This document shows, one piece after another, positions 46,639-58,645 of a DNA stretch of 64,000 nt. The notes beneath the pieces were generated by a model that was given only the letters and a program-made list of their open reading frames with translations, did not search any database and had not been told where the DNA came from. The DNA comes from Ipomoea triloba (Eukaryota; Streptophyta; Magnoliopsida; Solanales; Convolvulaceae). How positions within the stretch are numbered: position 1 is the first letter of the stretch; the number at the start of each line of letters is the position of its first letter. The stretch lies in contig NC_044930.1 of NCBI RefSeq assembly GCF_003576645.1, forward strand, positions 26,113,110 through 26,177,109, written 5' to 3'. The position numbers and the translations under genes were made by a program.

Positions 46639-46790
46639 TATAGATTCTTTTTTACCTATTGCATAAACTATTTATTAACTCGTTATATATAAAGTTAATT
46701 AACTTATGAGTAGTCAATCAAAATACATAGTCTTTTTTTTTTATTTAAATTTCAAATAAAATGTCAATGTAAAAATTAAACAGTAGTGAG
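46639..46790. repeat. Local duplication, copy B, right part
   Basis: ATAGATTC, then ACTATTTATTAACTCG, TTATGAGTAGTCAATC and AAAATGTCAATGTAAAAATT match copy A at 41430-41560, completing copy B across the Helitron. Confidence 0.75.
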
Positions 46791-48989
46791 ATTTTAATTT
46801 TTAAAAAATAGCATTTTTTGTTGGACTAATTTATGTGATGCATGCCAAGTGACCCAACAAAAGAAACTTGCTTTGCACGCATATGCAGCTTAGTTAGTAT
46901 ACATAGATGAAGTTTGAGAAGAAAAATAAGGGATCGAGTCTTACCAGCGACAGTGTGGGAGCGAGTCTAGCCTTCGTGTTCAGTACCATGATTTACATCC
47001 AGGGTGTGGAGAGCTCTTGGGATTAGGTATTCAATCTTATTCAAGAGGCGCTAGTGAACTTCCATAATCATATACCCATTATGATTTTCAAAATTTTTAG
47101 ATTCCTCTTAAAAAGTTGAAAGGATCGGACCCCTACCTACTTAAATACTCATATTATGGAGGTTGTTAAAGCATAATCGTTTTACAAACAAGGGATAAGG
47201 TGCATTGAGGAATTGAAACCTGGAATCTCTTCCCTAAATTGGGGATTACTAGTTTTAGATGGTGTGATGATCATAGCAAAACTGATTTTTACTTGAATTG
47301 GCTTTAGATTTATGTGATGATAGCAACAAGTAAAATTTTCATAGATTGAAATTAAAACACTGGCTTTTGTCGCATGTTAATATTTGGAGAATGTCACCTT
47401 CAAAGTTGAAAGTGGAGTTTGTATTTGTCCATGAGAATGAGGTTTCATGACTAAGAAGCCATATGTTGAATTTCCATTATGAATATTAATTAAAAATTAA
47501 AAATTAGAAAATTCCTCCCCATGTGAATTGTTTATTTCTCATGATTTATGAGCTAGTTGGTATGCTGTTGTGGAGTTTTCAAATATGACATTATTGATTT
47601 TTTTTTTAATTTTTATTTTTAATACATTTTGATAGAGTCGTGAGGTAATGAGATATTGGATAGTGAGCATACACAAATGAGGACCCCATTGTGAACATGG
47701 AAGAAAAAGAGACTGAACTCACTGAAGCATAATAGAGTACACCCAGTAAAAAATGAGTCGGATGAGATTTGAATTGTTGATTTATTCAGACCAACAATTT
47801 TTAAAGAGGGAATTTAAAAAAAAAAAAAAAAACCTTGTAGTATAAATCATTGATTTGAATCGTTTAACATGGATGCTAAAAATCTGACAAAAATCCATGC
47901 AAAATTCCAACAATTTTCATTGCTATTATATTACAGTGCAAGTTAATAAATGAAAATGAGAAAGGCAGCCAATGAAAACAGCAAATAAAGCAGCTAGCTA
48001 GCTAGAGGTGGAAAGAGACAAAGGCAAAATAACAGTATGATAATCTATCTAAGGGGTGATGGTAAGTATTGTCTTGAAGACAAGAAAGGGAGAATCTATT
48101 GAATGGGCAAACCAAAAAAAAAAGAGAGTAAATTACACAAAGTCCAAGGAGAAGAAAAGGACGGCTGAGTATGTAATGGGGGCAATGTAGACTGTGGAGG
48201 GAGGAGATAGATATGTCATGGAGCAGTGATGGAGTCAACAAATGCACTCATCATCTCTTGTATATATTCATGTATGTATAGGTTGAGAGAGAGAAAGAGA
48301 AAGAGACGGCACGGATTTAATTCATTGAGTTCAGTAGACAATATTTGAGAGAAGAGACTAATGTTCGAGACAGCGAAAGTATGGAAATTATATTCAAAGT
48401 GGACAGATTCATTATACACACTGACATTTGATCATATATGCTAGTCACCGTAATTTATATCATCCCAAATATTCTGAATGAAGTGTGAGGGCTCAATTAG
48501 GGATTCAATCTTTTGGATTAAGAAAGAGAAAGAGTGAGAATCAATGCTTTGGAATTCAATATTATTCTTCCTACTCATGTTCCAACATACCAACACAAAG
48601 ATCCCCTATTCACGTGTGGCCGGGCAGCCCCCTCGGGCCTCGTCTTTCTCCATGAATTATTTGGCCACCATTTTCATCACTATGGAAATTGTCAGAACAC
48701 ATTTGTAGAAAGTATATATTTTCGTCACGCAACTTTTGATTGCGTACAAGGAAAAAAATTTTTAATCTTTTTTAATCACTTATTATTGATTATTATAGCT
48801 GTTGACTTTATTAGTTTGAGCAGGTCAGCTAGGATTACAATACTAAATTTACTCAGTTTGCACCATTAATAGTAGAAGCAAAATTTTCTTGTCACCTAAA
48901 AAAAAGATACCATGACGATACTATACCTATGAATGACAAATGAATAATAAATAGCATAACATAGCCACAAATCATCTTGCCTACTGCAT
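46791..48989. other. AT-rich intergenic stretch, nothing recognised
   Basis: Short open frames at 48002-48870 have no family resemblance. A GAGAAAGAGAAAGAGA tract lies near 48290. No RNA gene could be supported. Confidence 0.4.
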
Positions 48990-49225
48990 TTTGGGATGAA
49001 CCGTCTCATGTATTTTTATTCGTGCGACAAGTCGGGTTTATGTAGAAATGCAATAGTGATGAAAAGTGTAATACTAATAAGAAATAAATAAAAACTTGGT
49101 GTATGAGAGAAAGTATGATACTCTCGGAAAAAAAAATGTAATATTTTAAAATAAAAATATGATAATTTTGAGAAAAATGCAATAGTTTTAATATTTATAA
49201 TCTTTAAGACAGTCTCATAAGAGTT
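48990..49225. mobile_element. Foldback MITE, diverged member
   Basis: A left GATGAACCGTCTCATGTATT phrase and right AAGACAGTCTCATAAGAG phrase are inverted relative to each other, and CAATAGT/TAATATT units lie between, as in the element at 57843. Confidence 0.4.
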
Positions 49226-49259
49226 TTTATTTATAATTTCAGTGTAAGGAATTTAATTA

Positions 49260-49360
49260 TTATTTTTGTCAATGATTTTGTGATCTAGTGGCATGAAGTT
49301 GCTTGGTCGAGCCCTAATGAAGCGATATTAACTCTTTGTACTTCATAAAAAAAATTAATT
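49260..49360 (+). mobile_element. SINE fragment
   Basis: TTTGTGATCTAGTGGCATG (box A-like) and TTGGTCGAGCCC (box B-like) are about 25 bp apart; an A-rich end follows. Diverged and short. Confidence 0.35.
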
Positions 49361-49889
49361 AGAAGTAACTGAAATCTAATATGATTACGCGATACTAACG
49401 AATCGTAATACAACAATAAAAAAGAATTTGCTTATGAAAGATTTTTGTAATCTTTGAGTAGATTAAAGCAGATTGAAATAATGAAATTTAATTAAAATAA
49501 TTGTATAATCCGTATTATATAGAGCCTGTTAAAAATAAGATTAATTCATTTTCACGTACTATACATTTTTAACGGTTTATATTAGAAGTATTTTAGATTT
49601 TGTAAATGTCTATGCATGATCATTTAAGGATTGGGAGTACCTCTGACTAAATATGCGACATTCATATGAACAACTGTCCCATAATCATTTAAGAACTCTG
49701 GTACTTCTGCCTATGTTATGTAGAACCCACATTTTATACGTTTCTTCCCCATAGGCCAAGGGACACACATTCCCTAGCCTATAGTGCATTTAAGGGGAAG
49801 CCTGGCTTATAGTCTTAATTGGTAAAAGATAATAAGAAGGTAAATCAAATTAGATTATTCAAAATAAAAATTAGATTATCTATAATTGA

Positions 49890-50185
49890 TGGGTTTAAAT
49901 TGATAAGGTCAATAAACAGTTTCTATAGGGGACTCAAATTTAAAATGTTGTGGTTATCAAGTCAAGTACTGAATTAACTCTGTTAGATTTGTTCCTTTGT
50001 CCATGACTAATCGATTCAAATCGATAATGTCAAGCTAACTATCGAATAAACTCGGTTAGAATTATCCTTTTGTCCATGGCTGATTGATAAGGCCAATAAA
50101 CAGTTCATAAGGAGTTAAATTTAAAATGTTATAGTTATCAAGCCAACTACTGAATTAGCCTGGTTATAATTGTCCCTTTTTATGT
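49890..50185. repeat. Diverged tandem repeat of about 100-200 bp
   Basis: TTGATAAGGTCAATAAACAG, TTTAAAATGTT, TTATCAAG, CTGAATTA and ATTGTCC or TTGTTCC recur in the same order at about 49897 and 50085, with a partial copy between. Confidence 0.6.
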
Positions 50186-50520
50186 AGTTCTTGACTTGGG
50201 AAACCAAAGAGCTGATTGTTTCACCACGCCCCAACCGACAAAGCATATGGGAGCTGAACATAGAGACATAGGTTACTCTCACACTGTGGTTAGTGAGACT
50301 CGATTCTTGATTTATTTTTTTTTCTAAACTTTACCATGTAACTAATTGAACTGCCTATGCGAGCTGATATTTATTTATTTATATATAAAATGAGTTTGAT
50401 GACAAGGCACTAAAGAATTTTTGAAGCAAATTAAATAATCATATGAATTGAGAAATATACCCCCAAAAAGAAAATCGTAAAAGAACCGAATCAAACCCTG
50501 TCTATATAGTCATCTTTTCT

Positions 50521-50720
50521 GAAAATCGTGCACCCTTTTCTTCTCTCTCTCTCTGTCTCTCTCTTATGCAAAGACTCTAGCTTTAGCTTTCTTTTTCTCG
50601 TGCATCACTACACAGAGCTATGCTGCGACTGAGGGAGCTTCATCAAGGGAAGAAGTAATGATTTTAAGATAAATAAAGGAATGGATTTGTGCTCAATGGT
50701 TTTCTGATTCTCTGTGTCCT
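50521..50720 (+). promoter_or_regulatory. Presumed 5' UTR of the TIFY8-like gene
   Basis: A CT-rich tract (TTCTTCTCTCTCTCTCTG) at about 50538-50563 precedes the ATG by some 160 bp. Pyrimidine patches of this kind are common near plant transcription starts. No exact start can be given. Confidence 0.4.
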
Positions 50721-53658
50721 ATGGCTCAGCCTAACACCAATGCAAACATCAAGATTCCTGCTAATAATGCTGCAGAGGAAGTGAAGGGCAGTTCCGTTTT
50801 TCATGATTTCTTGGGCAAAGGGTGTGCCCCAGATTCGTCTCCGGCGCCGCCCCCCACCGCCCGGCCGCCGTTGGACCCCTCCTCCGGTGCCGGCTGTGGC
50901 CCTGTCTCCACCACTTCAGATATGTCTTCTGGTTAGTACTTAGTACTTCTTTCCTTTTGCTCAAATCTTGTTATTTATTTATATTTATTTGTTGTATGTG
51001 AAGATGTGTGTTATTTATGGAATATGATTTTTTTTTTAAGGCCATACTAGGAATCTGAAATGAAGTTTGTTTTTGATTTAATATGTTTTATTTTTAATGT
51101 TTTTTTGTTTTATAAGTTAATTATGGTTCTATTGTTGCTGACTTGTAATAATGAGAGTTCTTTTGGTGGAGTGGTTTTCTGTGAGGTCATCAATGGAGTG
51201 GAGTTAGTATTAGCTATATAAGTTTCCATGTCTTTTTCTTGTGAGTGGCCATTGATAGAATGAAGAGATGATATTTTAAATGGATTGTGATTTGATAGCA
51301 TTTATAAATTAGGGTAGAAGAACATGGCAGGAAAGATTTTGAAAAATGAAAAGTTAGCTTTATGTGGCTTAAGAGGTGATAAAGATTTTGAAAATTTAGG
51401 TTTCTGTGGCTTAAGAGGTGATTTTACAGGGCAAGAGGCGAGTTTTCGATTCTCAGGGAGTAAGAGGTGCAGTTCGGATTCTAATCATTCGATTATGGGG
51501 TCTTGTAAAGATAGATTTCCAGGGGTGCAACCTGATTCACTTGCTACCTCACATGTGATGAAGGTATGGTTTCTGTTTTCTTCGGTTTATGGTGTTGACG
51601 ATTTAGCATTTACTCTGATACTTGGGAGTTTTGTTGAGGTTCAGCTGCTACGGGGTGCAGGAGGGGAACGACCTAGAGGACCACCGTACAATGAAGAGCC
51701 ATCACTCGGAGTGCATCCAATGAGGCCACTTTCGTTGTCCTCTCTTTCTATGGGCGCTAGGACTTATGCTAATACTTCCAAATGGGATCGAGTTCCGATT
51801 AGTGCCACTCCAACTTTGCAGTATTCTCCCCATGCCACCCAAGCTGTATCGTTTGGGTATCAAGCCCCGGCCAACAGGTTTCGAGAGAACAATGCTGGTC
51901 CTTCGGTGATATCTCAAGCAGCTGCTGATGAAGGATCAAGAACGGGAATCAAAGGATCTGGAGGAATTTTGAGATCCATCAATACAAGTGCTGGAATGTC
52001 GGATAATAGAACCCTCTCCGGGGTGCCACTTAGTGGCTGTAAACAGAGCTTCGGGGTTCAAAGCTCTGAGCCCGAATCTTCTAATCCAAGGTAAATTCAT
52101 AAAAAAGAATACTAGAATTTAAAAGGGCAGGCTAAAACTGTTTCAAAATTTCTTCTTTTAATATGAAAGTAAAAATAAAAATGAGGATGACAATAGTTCA
52201 CATTTGTTTCTTGACAGTCGGCAAGGAGTGGCATCTGCGGGCCATCAGATGACAATATTTTACGGTGGTCAAGCACATGTTTTTGATGATGTGCACCCCA
52301 ACAAGGTTTGTTTTTGTTTATTTGATTGAAGATTACATCGTGGTTGTTATGCTATATATATATACATGTATGCTTCTCATAAGTTAAACAGTTAAGCCAA
52401 AGCATACCAACAAACTACTGAGCACTCTGAGTTGCTTGAAGTCTTTATACTTACAAAAAGTATATATCTGTTCTTACAAAATCAGCAATGACAAGTTTTG
52501 GCCATCTGCCTTTAGTAAATTTTTTTTTTTTTTACCCACAGTTTTAACTTTTAAGTCATTCAAGTTGCGTGGACTTTTTGTTATACTTGAACTCTGATAC
52601 CAAATGATGAGCTCTGATCCCGAATTTGACAGTTGATTTGTCTATTTCTACTGATAATTATAGTCTGTGATAACATCTGTCAGCTTCTTTCGATAGTTTC
52701 AAGCATGTGAAATTATTTTCAATTAGGTGTTTTCAATTCTAAAATCTTCTTGTAAGTATAAAGACTTACGTATCATATAATAAACTAAAAATAAGAAAAG
52801 ATATTGTATTAGTGCCAAGACTCCCGTTTTGTGCAAATTTGGAGTGGTAAAATGTACACAATCTTACCTCTGTTCTCCTTGTAAGATCTTAAAATGAAGG
52901 AAATGCAAATTTAGGGTGGTGATATGTCACTATAATGCCTACATTATTTACGGTGTGGCTGTATTTCCTACTTGTTAAGTTCTGCACATATGATTTATTT
53001 TGCGATATATATCAGGCAGATCTTATTATGGCCTTAGCTGGTTCAAATGGAGGGTCTTGGTCCACGACCTATGCTCCAAAATCTGCAGCAAGAGTGTCCG
53101 GTGAGAAAAACGCTGTGCCTGCTGCAGGCGAGAAAGAGACAGGTGCGGGAAGTGGCTCAGCCATACTACGAGAATTGCAAGGGAGAGCATCGTTAAGAGT
53201 CGGCTCCAGTCGCCCATTTGGATCCGGTGACCAAAGTTTTCTTCCCCCAGGTATTCACTTACATATTCTGACATTCAAGGATATATATATATATAGTCTT
53301 TTCCTATGTGTTATGATTAAATTAGTAAATATAGAGATAATCCCCTGTCAAGTTGGTTAGACAGTTAATTTGATAACCATAAAGTTCCAAGTTTGACTCA
53401 CCACGGTAACTGTCTATTGGCTTCTTGCCTCCTGGTTTGAGCCAGGCTGGTTTACCTCCTTGTGGTCCTTTGCCAGCTAAAGTCACAAGGCGAGATTCAC
53501 CCAGAGGGCATGTTTGAGTAGCGATTCTAGGCTTTCCCGTAAATCATTTACTTTGATTTGATGTTGTAGGTAACCATCAAGGTGGTAGCATGACCAAGGA
53601 AACCAGAACTGCAGTTCAGGTAGCAGAAGCCCTTAATGAAGAAAAGAGTGATGTATGA
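50721..53658 (+). CDS. TIFY8: TIFY8-like protein (complete, 6 exons, 435 aa)
   Basis: Nuclear TIFY-domain protein. Exons: 50721-50931, 51331-51563, 51639-52090, 52218-52305, 53016-53250, 53570-53658; the frame closes exactly (1308 nt). The tify motif TIFYGGQAHVFDDVHPNK starts at residue 311 and continues ADLIMALAG, the protein-interaction domain that recruits NINJA and TOPLESS co-repressors. There is no Jas motif, CCT domain or GATA finger, which with the middle region (GERPRGPP, HPMRPL) points to TIFY8 and not to JAZ, PPD or ZML. The start is the first in-frame ATG of exon 1. The second exon uses the CAG at 51328-51330, because earlier acceptors put a stop in frame. The second intron (51564-51638) is only 75 bp, a multiple of three and free of stops. 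A 14-codon duplication lies in exon 2, and a SINE sits in the last intron. Confidence 0.88.
53342..53555 (+). mobile_element. tRNA-derived SINE in the last intron of TIFY8
   Basis: TCAAGTTGGTTAGACAGTT closely resembles tRNA box A and GTTCCAAGTTTGACTC contains a box B. The body carries CCTTGTGGTCC, GTCACAAGGCGAGATTCACC and TTTCCCGTAAATCA. Truncated relatives of the 3' part lie at 11928, 62800 and 63745. Confidence 0.7.
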
Positions 53659-53989
53659 TAGATGTAAATTGTTTGGTCATTTTGCTGTATTATTAGCTTC
53701 CTTCTTTCACTTATATTTAAACTCTCTTCAATATGACCTTGCTTTCTCTAGTGCATTTCTTTTTACTAGTCTTCAAGTCTTGAGTGCAGAGTGTGGTTGT
53801 GTATATATATCTATTGTATAACTCAATGGATATGCTTAATTACATAAAAGTAATAGATAATATAAATTTAATTACAACAATAAAACAAGAATAATCCATA
53901 CTAAGTAGCTCATTTACAAAAATTATTACATAATATTCACTACTTGATGTGTTTTATATTTCATTATTATGTATGATAGAGGAATTGCA

Positions 53990-54249
53990 ATTGTTATACT
54001 ATGGACCAGAGTTGATATTATACTGTGAAGCCTGATACAAAAATTTTATACCTTCAGTTAACACATTTTGTACTTACTATTAACAGTTTTTGCACATGTA
54101 AACAAATAACTTGATAATTGCTGACACAATATGATAACTTAGTAACTACAAGTATAAAAACTGTCAACTACAGATACAGAATATATCAACTACAAATACG
54201 GAATTTAAAGGTTATTAGGTAGACCTTGGTTCATGGTATAATTTGCCGA
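53990..54249. mobile_element. Foldback-type MITE, second copy
   Basis: The left end (TTGTTATACTATGGACCAGAG) and the reverse-complemented right end (GGCAAATTATACCATGAACC) are alike. The right end matches the MITE at 26412. The interior differs and is built of short TACTTAC and CAACTACA phrases. Confidence 0.5.
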
Positions 54250-55239
54250 CGAATTGAGTTTGGCCCAAAGGATGATTGGAGCCTTGAGACAGAGGCTTGG
54301 GGCACATCTCACGTTTCAAAACTTTTGACGGAGAAATAACTACTCTCCAAAGCCTATAAAAAGTATTTGCGATTTATTCTTAAGACATCACATTTTAAAA
54401 ATACAATACCTTAAAATAGACGGAAGGCTTTGTACTTTATGTTATCAACGTAACAAGTAATTTCAAGAAGTTAGAAATGGTATTGACTATCCCACGTCTC
54501 ATTGTCATATTCTGTTTTTTAACCACTCTTACACGGTATTTTTCTAATTTTGTGGTGAGTTTAAGCCAAGAAAAACCATTAATATGTACACTTTATTAAA
54601 TGAATAAAAAATTAGAAAATTCTCCAAGACATATCTTAAAAGTGATTCCAAGATTACAGCATTATTATTGCTACCATTTGTCGGCCTTTGACTTTAACGC
54701 CATAAAACTGCAATGATGATTAGTGTGAAGCTAGTGGTTCTAAAGCATGAAACCTCAATTTAAATTTGTTTATCACCTGGTTGCCGACAGGAGAATGTTG
54801 TTGTGCCATTTTCTTTGTGAGTTGTGTCTTATTCGGATACCATTTATCTTGTGCAGGTTGTACCTTGTAACCTTTGATTTATGCTTTAAGACAAATTTTA
54901 CAAATTACAATGTCCAATAGAAAGAAGAGTAGTGTTGTTTTCTCATGTTTTCCCCCTTTTAATGTTTACCTTTTGACTTGAGAATAGAATTGTTTTTATT
55001 TATTGGTCACTGTAAATTAACAAAATCTATTAAATATAAAAAGAATTACTTAATAATTAAATGAAAGAATCAATCAAATATTCGATTGTATCGCGCATTA
55101 CAATGTATTGCCTGAAGGGGCATGTTGTAAAATTGTGGCATGCCCAAAGGGCAGCTAAAAAGAATGTTCTCTTATAAATCAAAATGGGCAGCGATGCCCA
55201 AAAAGAGTGGTAGAGTAGGTGAGATATGATTTTTATACT
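54250..55239. other. AT-rich intergenic stretch, nothing recognised
   Basis: No conserved reading frame or element ends. Confidence 0.45.
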
Positions 55240-55640
55240 TGATCATGATTTTGATTGTCGCCAACACCATCTCGAGCAAGCTTGAAGTGTGATTTGCGGG
55301 TTATTGTATATTAAAAAATACCAGTGACATGTTATCTTTTAGGAAAATGATAGATTTATTCTATGTGGTATAACTCTTACCAAGTGTTCAATTTTTATTA
55401 GAGAAATAAAAAGAAATGAATAAAAATTATGACCTACCCCGTTTATTAAGTAATCAAAGCATGACACATAATAGGGAGTAGAAAATAAGAGTAGGAAATG
55501 AAAATACATATGAAATTACTCTTTTTTTAATCTTTACAAAAATATCACCATCTTTGTTTATTTATAGTAATGCACATTTTTATTATTTAAGCTAAAATTA
55601 TCCCTGCAATTGAACCCTTGACATGCTAACATGGAATTTT
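55240..55640. repeat. Local duplication, copy 1
   Basis: GTCGCCAACAC, AGTGTGATTTGCGGG, TATTGTATATTA, AGAAATGAATAAAAATTATG, TAATAGGGAGTA and TCACCATCTTTG-like phrases recur in the same order at 56265-56600. Confidence 0.7.
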
Positions 55641-55645
55641 AAAAA

Positions 55646-55648
<3 letters not shown>

Positions 55649-55698
<50 letters not shown>
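55649..55698. repeat. (AT)n microsatellite
   Basis: About 25 AT units. Confidence 0.95.
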
Positions 55699-55706
<8 letters not shown>

Positions 55707-55826
55707 AATGCTAATTTGGGTTGCAAACTTGACTACATACAACAAGTTTGCAACCTGTACAAAAGGCTAGCGTAGCTGCGCACGGCGACAACCTTTTGTA
55801 CCATTTTTAATTCTTTTTTATTTTGA

Positions 55827-56110
55827 GGGTGGTTGGTAAATAGCTGTTAGCTGAATTGGTTAGTGAGTTTAACTAGTTGATAGTATATTAGCATTAGCTA
55901 ATTGTAGAAAGATGTTTGGTAAATTAGCAGTTAGCTGATAGATGATTACATGCAAAATGACTTTCTAAAAAATCTAATAAAACAACTTTTTGATTTTAGC
56001 ATTTTGAAATAATAAGCTATTACAAAAAACTAATTAATCAAAAACTCATAATGACTATTTAACCAAGTCAAACAATTAATAGTGACCAAACAAACCAAAA
56101 TTGGCTCATA
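55827..56110 (+). mobile_element. TIR-type MITE, copy 2 of 3
   Basis: It begins GGGTGGTTGGTAAATAGCTG and ends near GTGACCAAACAAACC. The order of internal phrases (TTAGCTGA, GATGTTTGGTAAATTA, AAAATGACTTT, AACCAAGTCAAAC) matches the copies at 25448 and 62520. It lies between the two copies of the local duplication. Confidence 0.65.
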
Positions 56111-56259
56111 TTTTGTTTTGTTTCTTTATTCGTTTTGTATTGTTTTTTATTTTTTTAATTAGTTTTTTCTTTTAAATAATTATTTTTTATTTTGTATTAT
56201 GTAATTAAATTGTTAATACATAACCTTTTCATTGATTGATAATCTAAATAATACGTCCT

Positions 56260-56610
56260 CATACTTGATGGTTCTCGCCAACATGCTCTTAAGCGACCTT
56301 TTAGTGTGATTTACGAGCTATTATATATAAGCAAAATGACTAGTGATATTTTTCTTTAGGCAAATAATAGGTGTACTCCATGGACTCATGGAGTACAATT
56401 CCCACCCCGTGTTTAAATTTTATTGGAAAAAGAAAAAGAAATGAATCATGACCCAACCCCTTTTGTTAAATAATTATAACATGATACATTATAGGGAGTA
56501 TAAAATGAAAGTACATATAGAATTACTCATTTTTTAATCTTGACAAATATCACTATTTGTTTTTATTAGTAATCAACTTTTATTATTTAGAATAGAAAAT
56601 TTTGTTATGC
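56260..56610. repeat. Local duplication, copy 2
   Basis: Matches 55240-55600 with many substitutions. A small palindrome CTCCATGGACTCATGGAG at about 56376-56394 is found only in this copy. Confidence 0.7.
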
Positions 56611-57842
56611 TATAGTGCCAATTAGATTTTTTTAAATCATTTTTTTTAAATAAAAAAACTCTATGAAAAGACAAAAAACTCTATCAACCTGTTTTTGATG
56701 GATGCATTATATTATATTAAGTTAGGTGGTGTCTTATTTGATGAACTTTTAAGTTTAGAGTGCTTGCTTTTCCCTTTTATATAGTGCAAGGGCGAAATAT
56801 TGCCGTCAAATTAGCACGAAATTTTGATTTTAGATGCTGAATTTTATCTTTTAAGTCTTTGCCCAACAAGATTGACAATACAAAAAATAAGGGTAGGGAA
56901 ATGGATAATGAACATGCACTTTGCAAAATAGTATAATTCTTTTAAACATGAACTACTTGATTTTCTTAAAACTTTCAAACTAACCCTTAATTTGAGCAAT
57001 AAGTTAAGATTACGTGATTAGACATTTGAGTAAAAAGAAAAATTACAATTAACTTTGGTTGTTTTACAAAGTTAATTAGATTTCTTGAGAAATTTGTCTA
57101 AATATTTAAAAGTACTATCATGATCATTCTTCTTCTGAACAAGAAAATACTAAGGATCAAATGTCATAAACTTTCTCATGCATGCCATCATCAACTATAA
57201 ATATAATGATATTATGATATATAGTTAGTGAACTTAGGGATTGGTTGCAATGTCTATGGATCATTGTTAACCTCATCCAAAATTAAACTAACTTCTATAT
57301 CATCTACATAGCTCAAAATTCAAAGTTTGAAGTTATGGAATTGACTTGAAATTTAAAATTTAAATAAAACTAAATAAGTGAACTTGCTACTTCAACATCG
57401 GTAAAATTTTAGCCAACAATAAATCCAACATGACTAGCTAGCTAGTTTAAAGTGATTCTTAGCTTTTTTGAGTTAACATCTTATATTTGTTAACATATAT
57501 TTTCATATTATATATATTGATGTTTGGACTGACATTAGATATAATCGGACAGGAAAAACAATGTTCATTCACGTACTAGGCAAAAGTCAAAACTGGAACA
57601 TGCAAATTAGGTGACGTTTCAAACTTCTTATCAAATGTTGTTGAAAAACTTGTTATTATGACAACTTAAATTCCTGTTTTTCTACTTCGACTCATCATTT
57701 CATTGACGTTACAAAGCAGTATGCAAATTGTGTCAAGCTTGAAAAATGTAGTGATACTAATTAATTACTAAACCACATGGCATGTGTACATTAATTTGTA
57801 TTAAAATTTTGTATCAAATAATAATGGGTCACACTTGCTGAC
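56611..57842. other. AT-rich intergenic stretch, nothing recognised
   Basis: No gene, RNA or element ends supported. Confidence 0.45.
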
Positions 57843-58219
57843 TTGCGTGAGACCATCTCACGGATCTTTATCTGTGAGATAGGTCGAGTCGAATCAACAT
57901 GCAAATGTCATACTTATATGTTCAAATGTAATACTAAGCAGGAATAAAATGTTTGTTACTTATATGATGAGACAATGTAATACTTTTACATTTTGGCAAG
58001 TGTTTGTTACCTAATACCTATAACGGAAAATATAATACTTTTGAAGAAAAAATATAATACTTTTAAATTAAAATGTAAAAGTATTACAGTGTCTCATATA
58101 AGTAATAATCATTTTATTCCTAATTAGTATTACATTTGTGCGTATAAATATTACATTTTTATCTATACCGACTCAACCTATCCTACAGTTAAGACGATTT
58201 CATATAAATTTTTGCCAAT
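57843..58219. mobile_element. Foldback MITE (about 375 bp)
   Basis: Left arm phrases (GTGAGACCATCTCACGG, GAGATAGGTCGAGTCG, AATGTCATACTTATA, AATACTAAGCAGGAATAAAA) recur inverted in the right arm (TTTTATTCCTAATTAGTATT, GACTCAACCTATC, AAGACGATTTCATA). The centre has AATACTTTTA units in both directions. Confidence 0.65.
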
Positions 58220-58499
58220 AATAACAATAATAGTATACCATTTGGTATGATTTAATTTGACTATCAATCCATCAACTTATCGATATAGCTAATAACTATG
58301 AAAAAGTAAAGATACACATGTTATATTATAAGACATATTTGGACTCAATCACTTACTTAACTATGAAGTTAAAACCACATTTATTCCTTTTGACTTTGTT
58401 TTTTTTTTTCGAAGTTAATCTTTAACCACAGTGAGCCCCACACAACCTGTCAAAATTCTTTCTCTTGCATGAGAAAAATATCACCAAAAATCCGCTCTT

Positions 58500-58645
58500 C
58501 ACATTTTTTTTGAATACTGTACTATTGACTCTGTTACAATGTAGTATTTGTTCATAGCTACTTTCTCAATTTACTGAAGTACAAAGAATTAACAGTCGCC
58601 TCCACTGAGTTTCGAACTCACGCCCTTCACATTTGTTAAATCCCC
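58500..58645 (-). mobile_element. SINE-like repeat, second family, minus strand
   Basis: On the minus strand GTGAGTTCGAAACTCAGTGG contains a good box B (GTTCGAAAC). It continues with AGGCGACTGTTAATTC and GAGAAAGTAGCT as in the copy at 21700. Confidence 0.5.
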
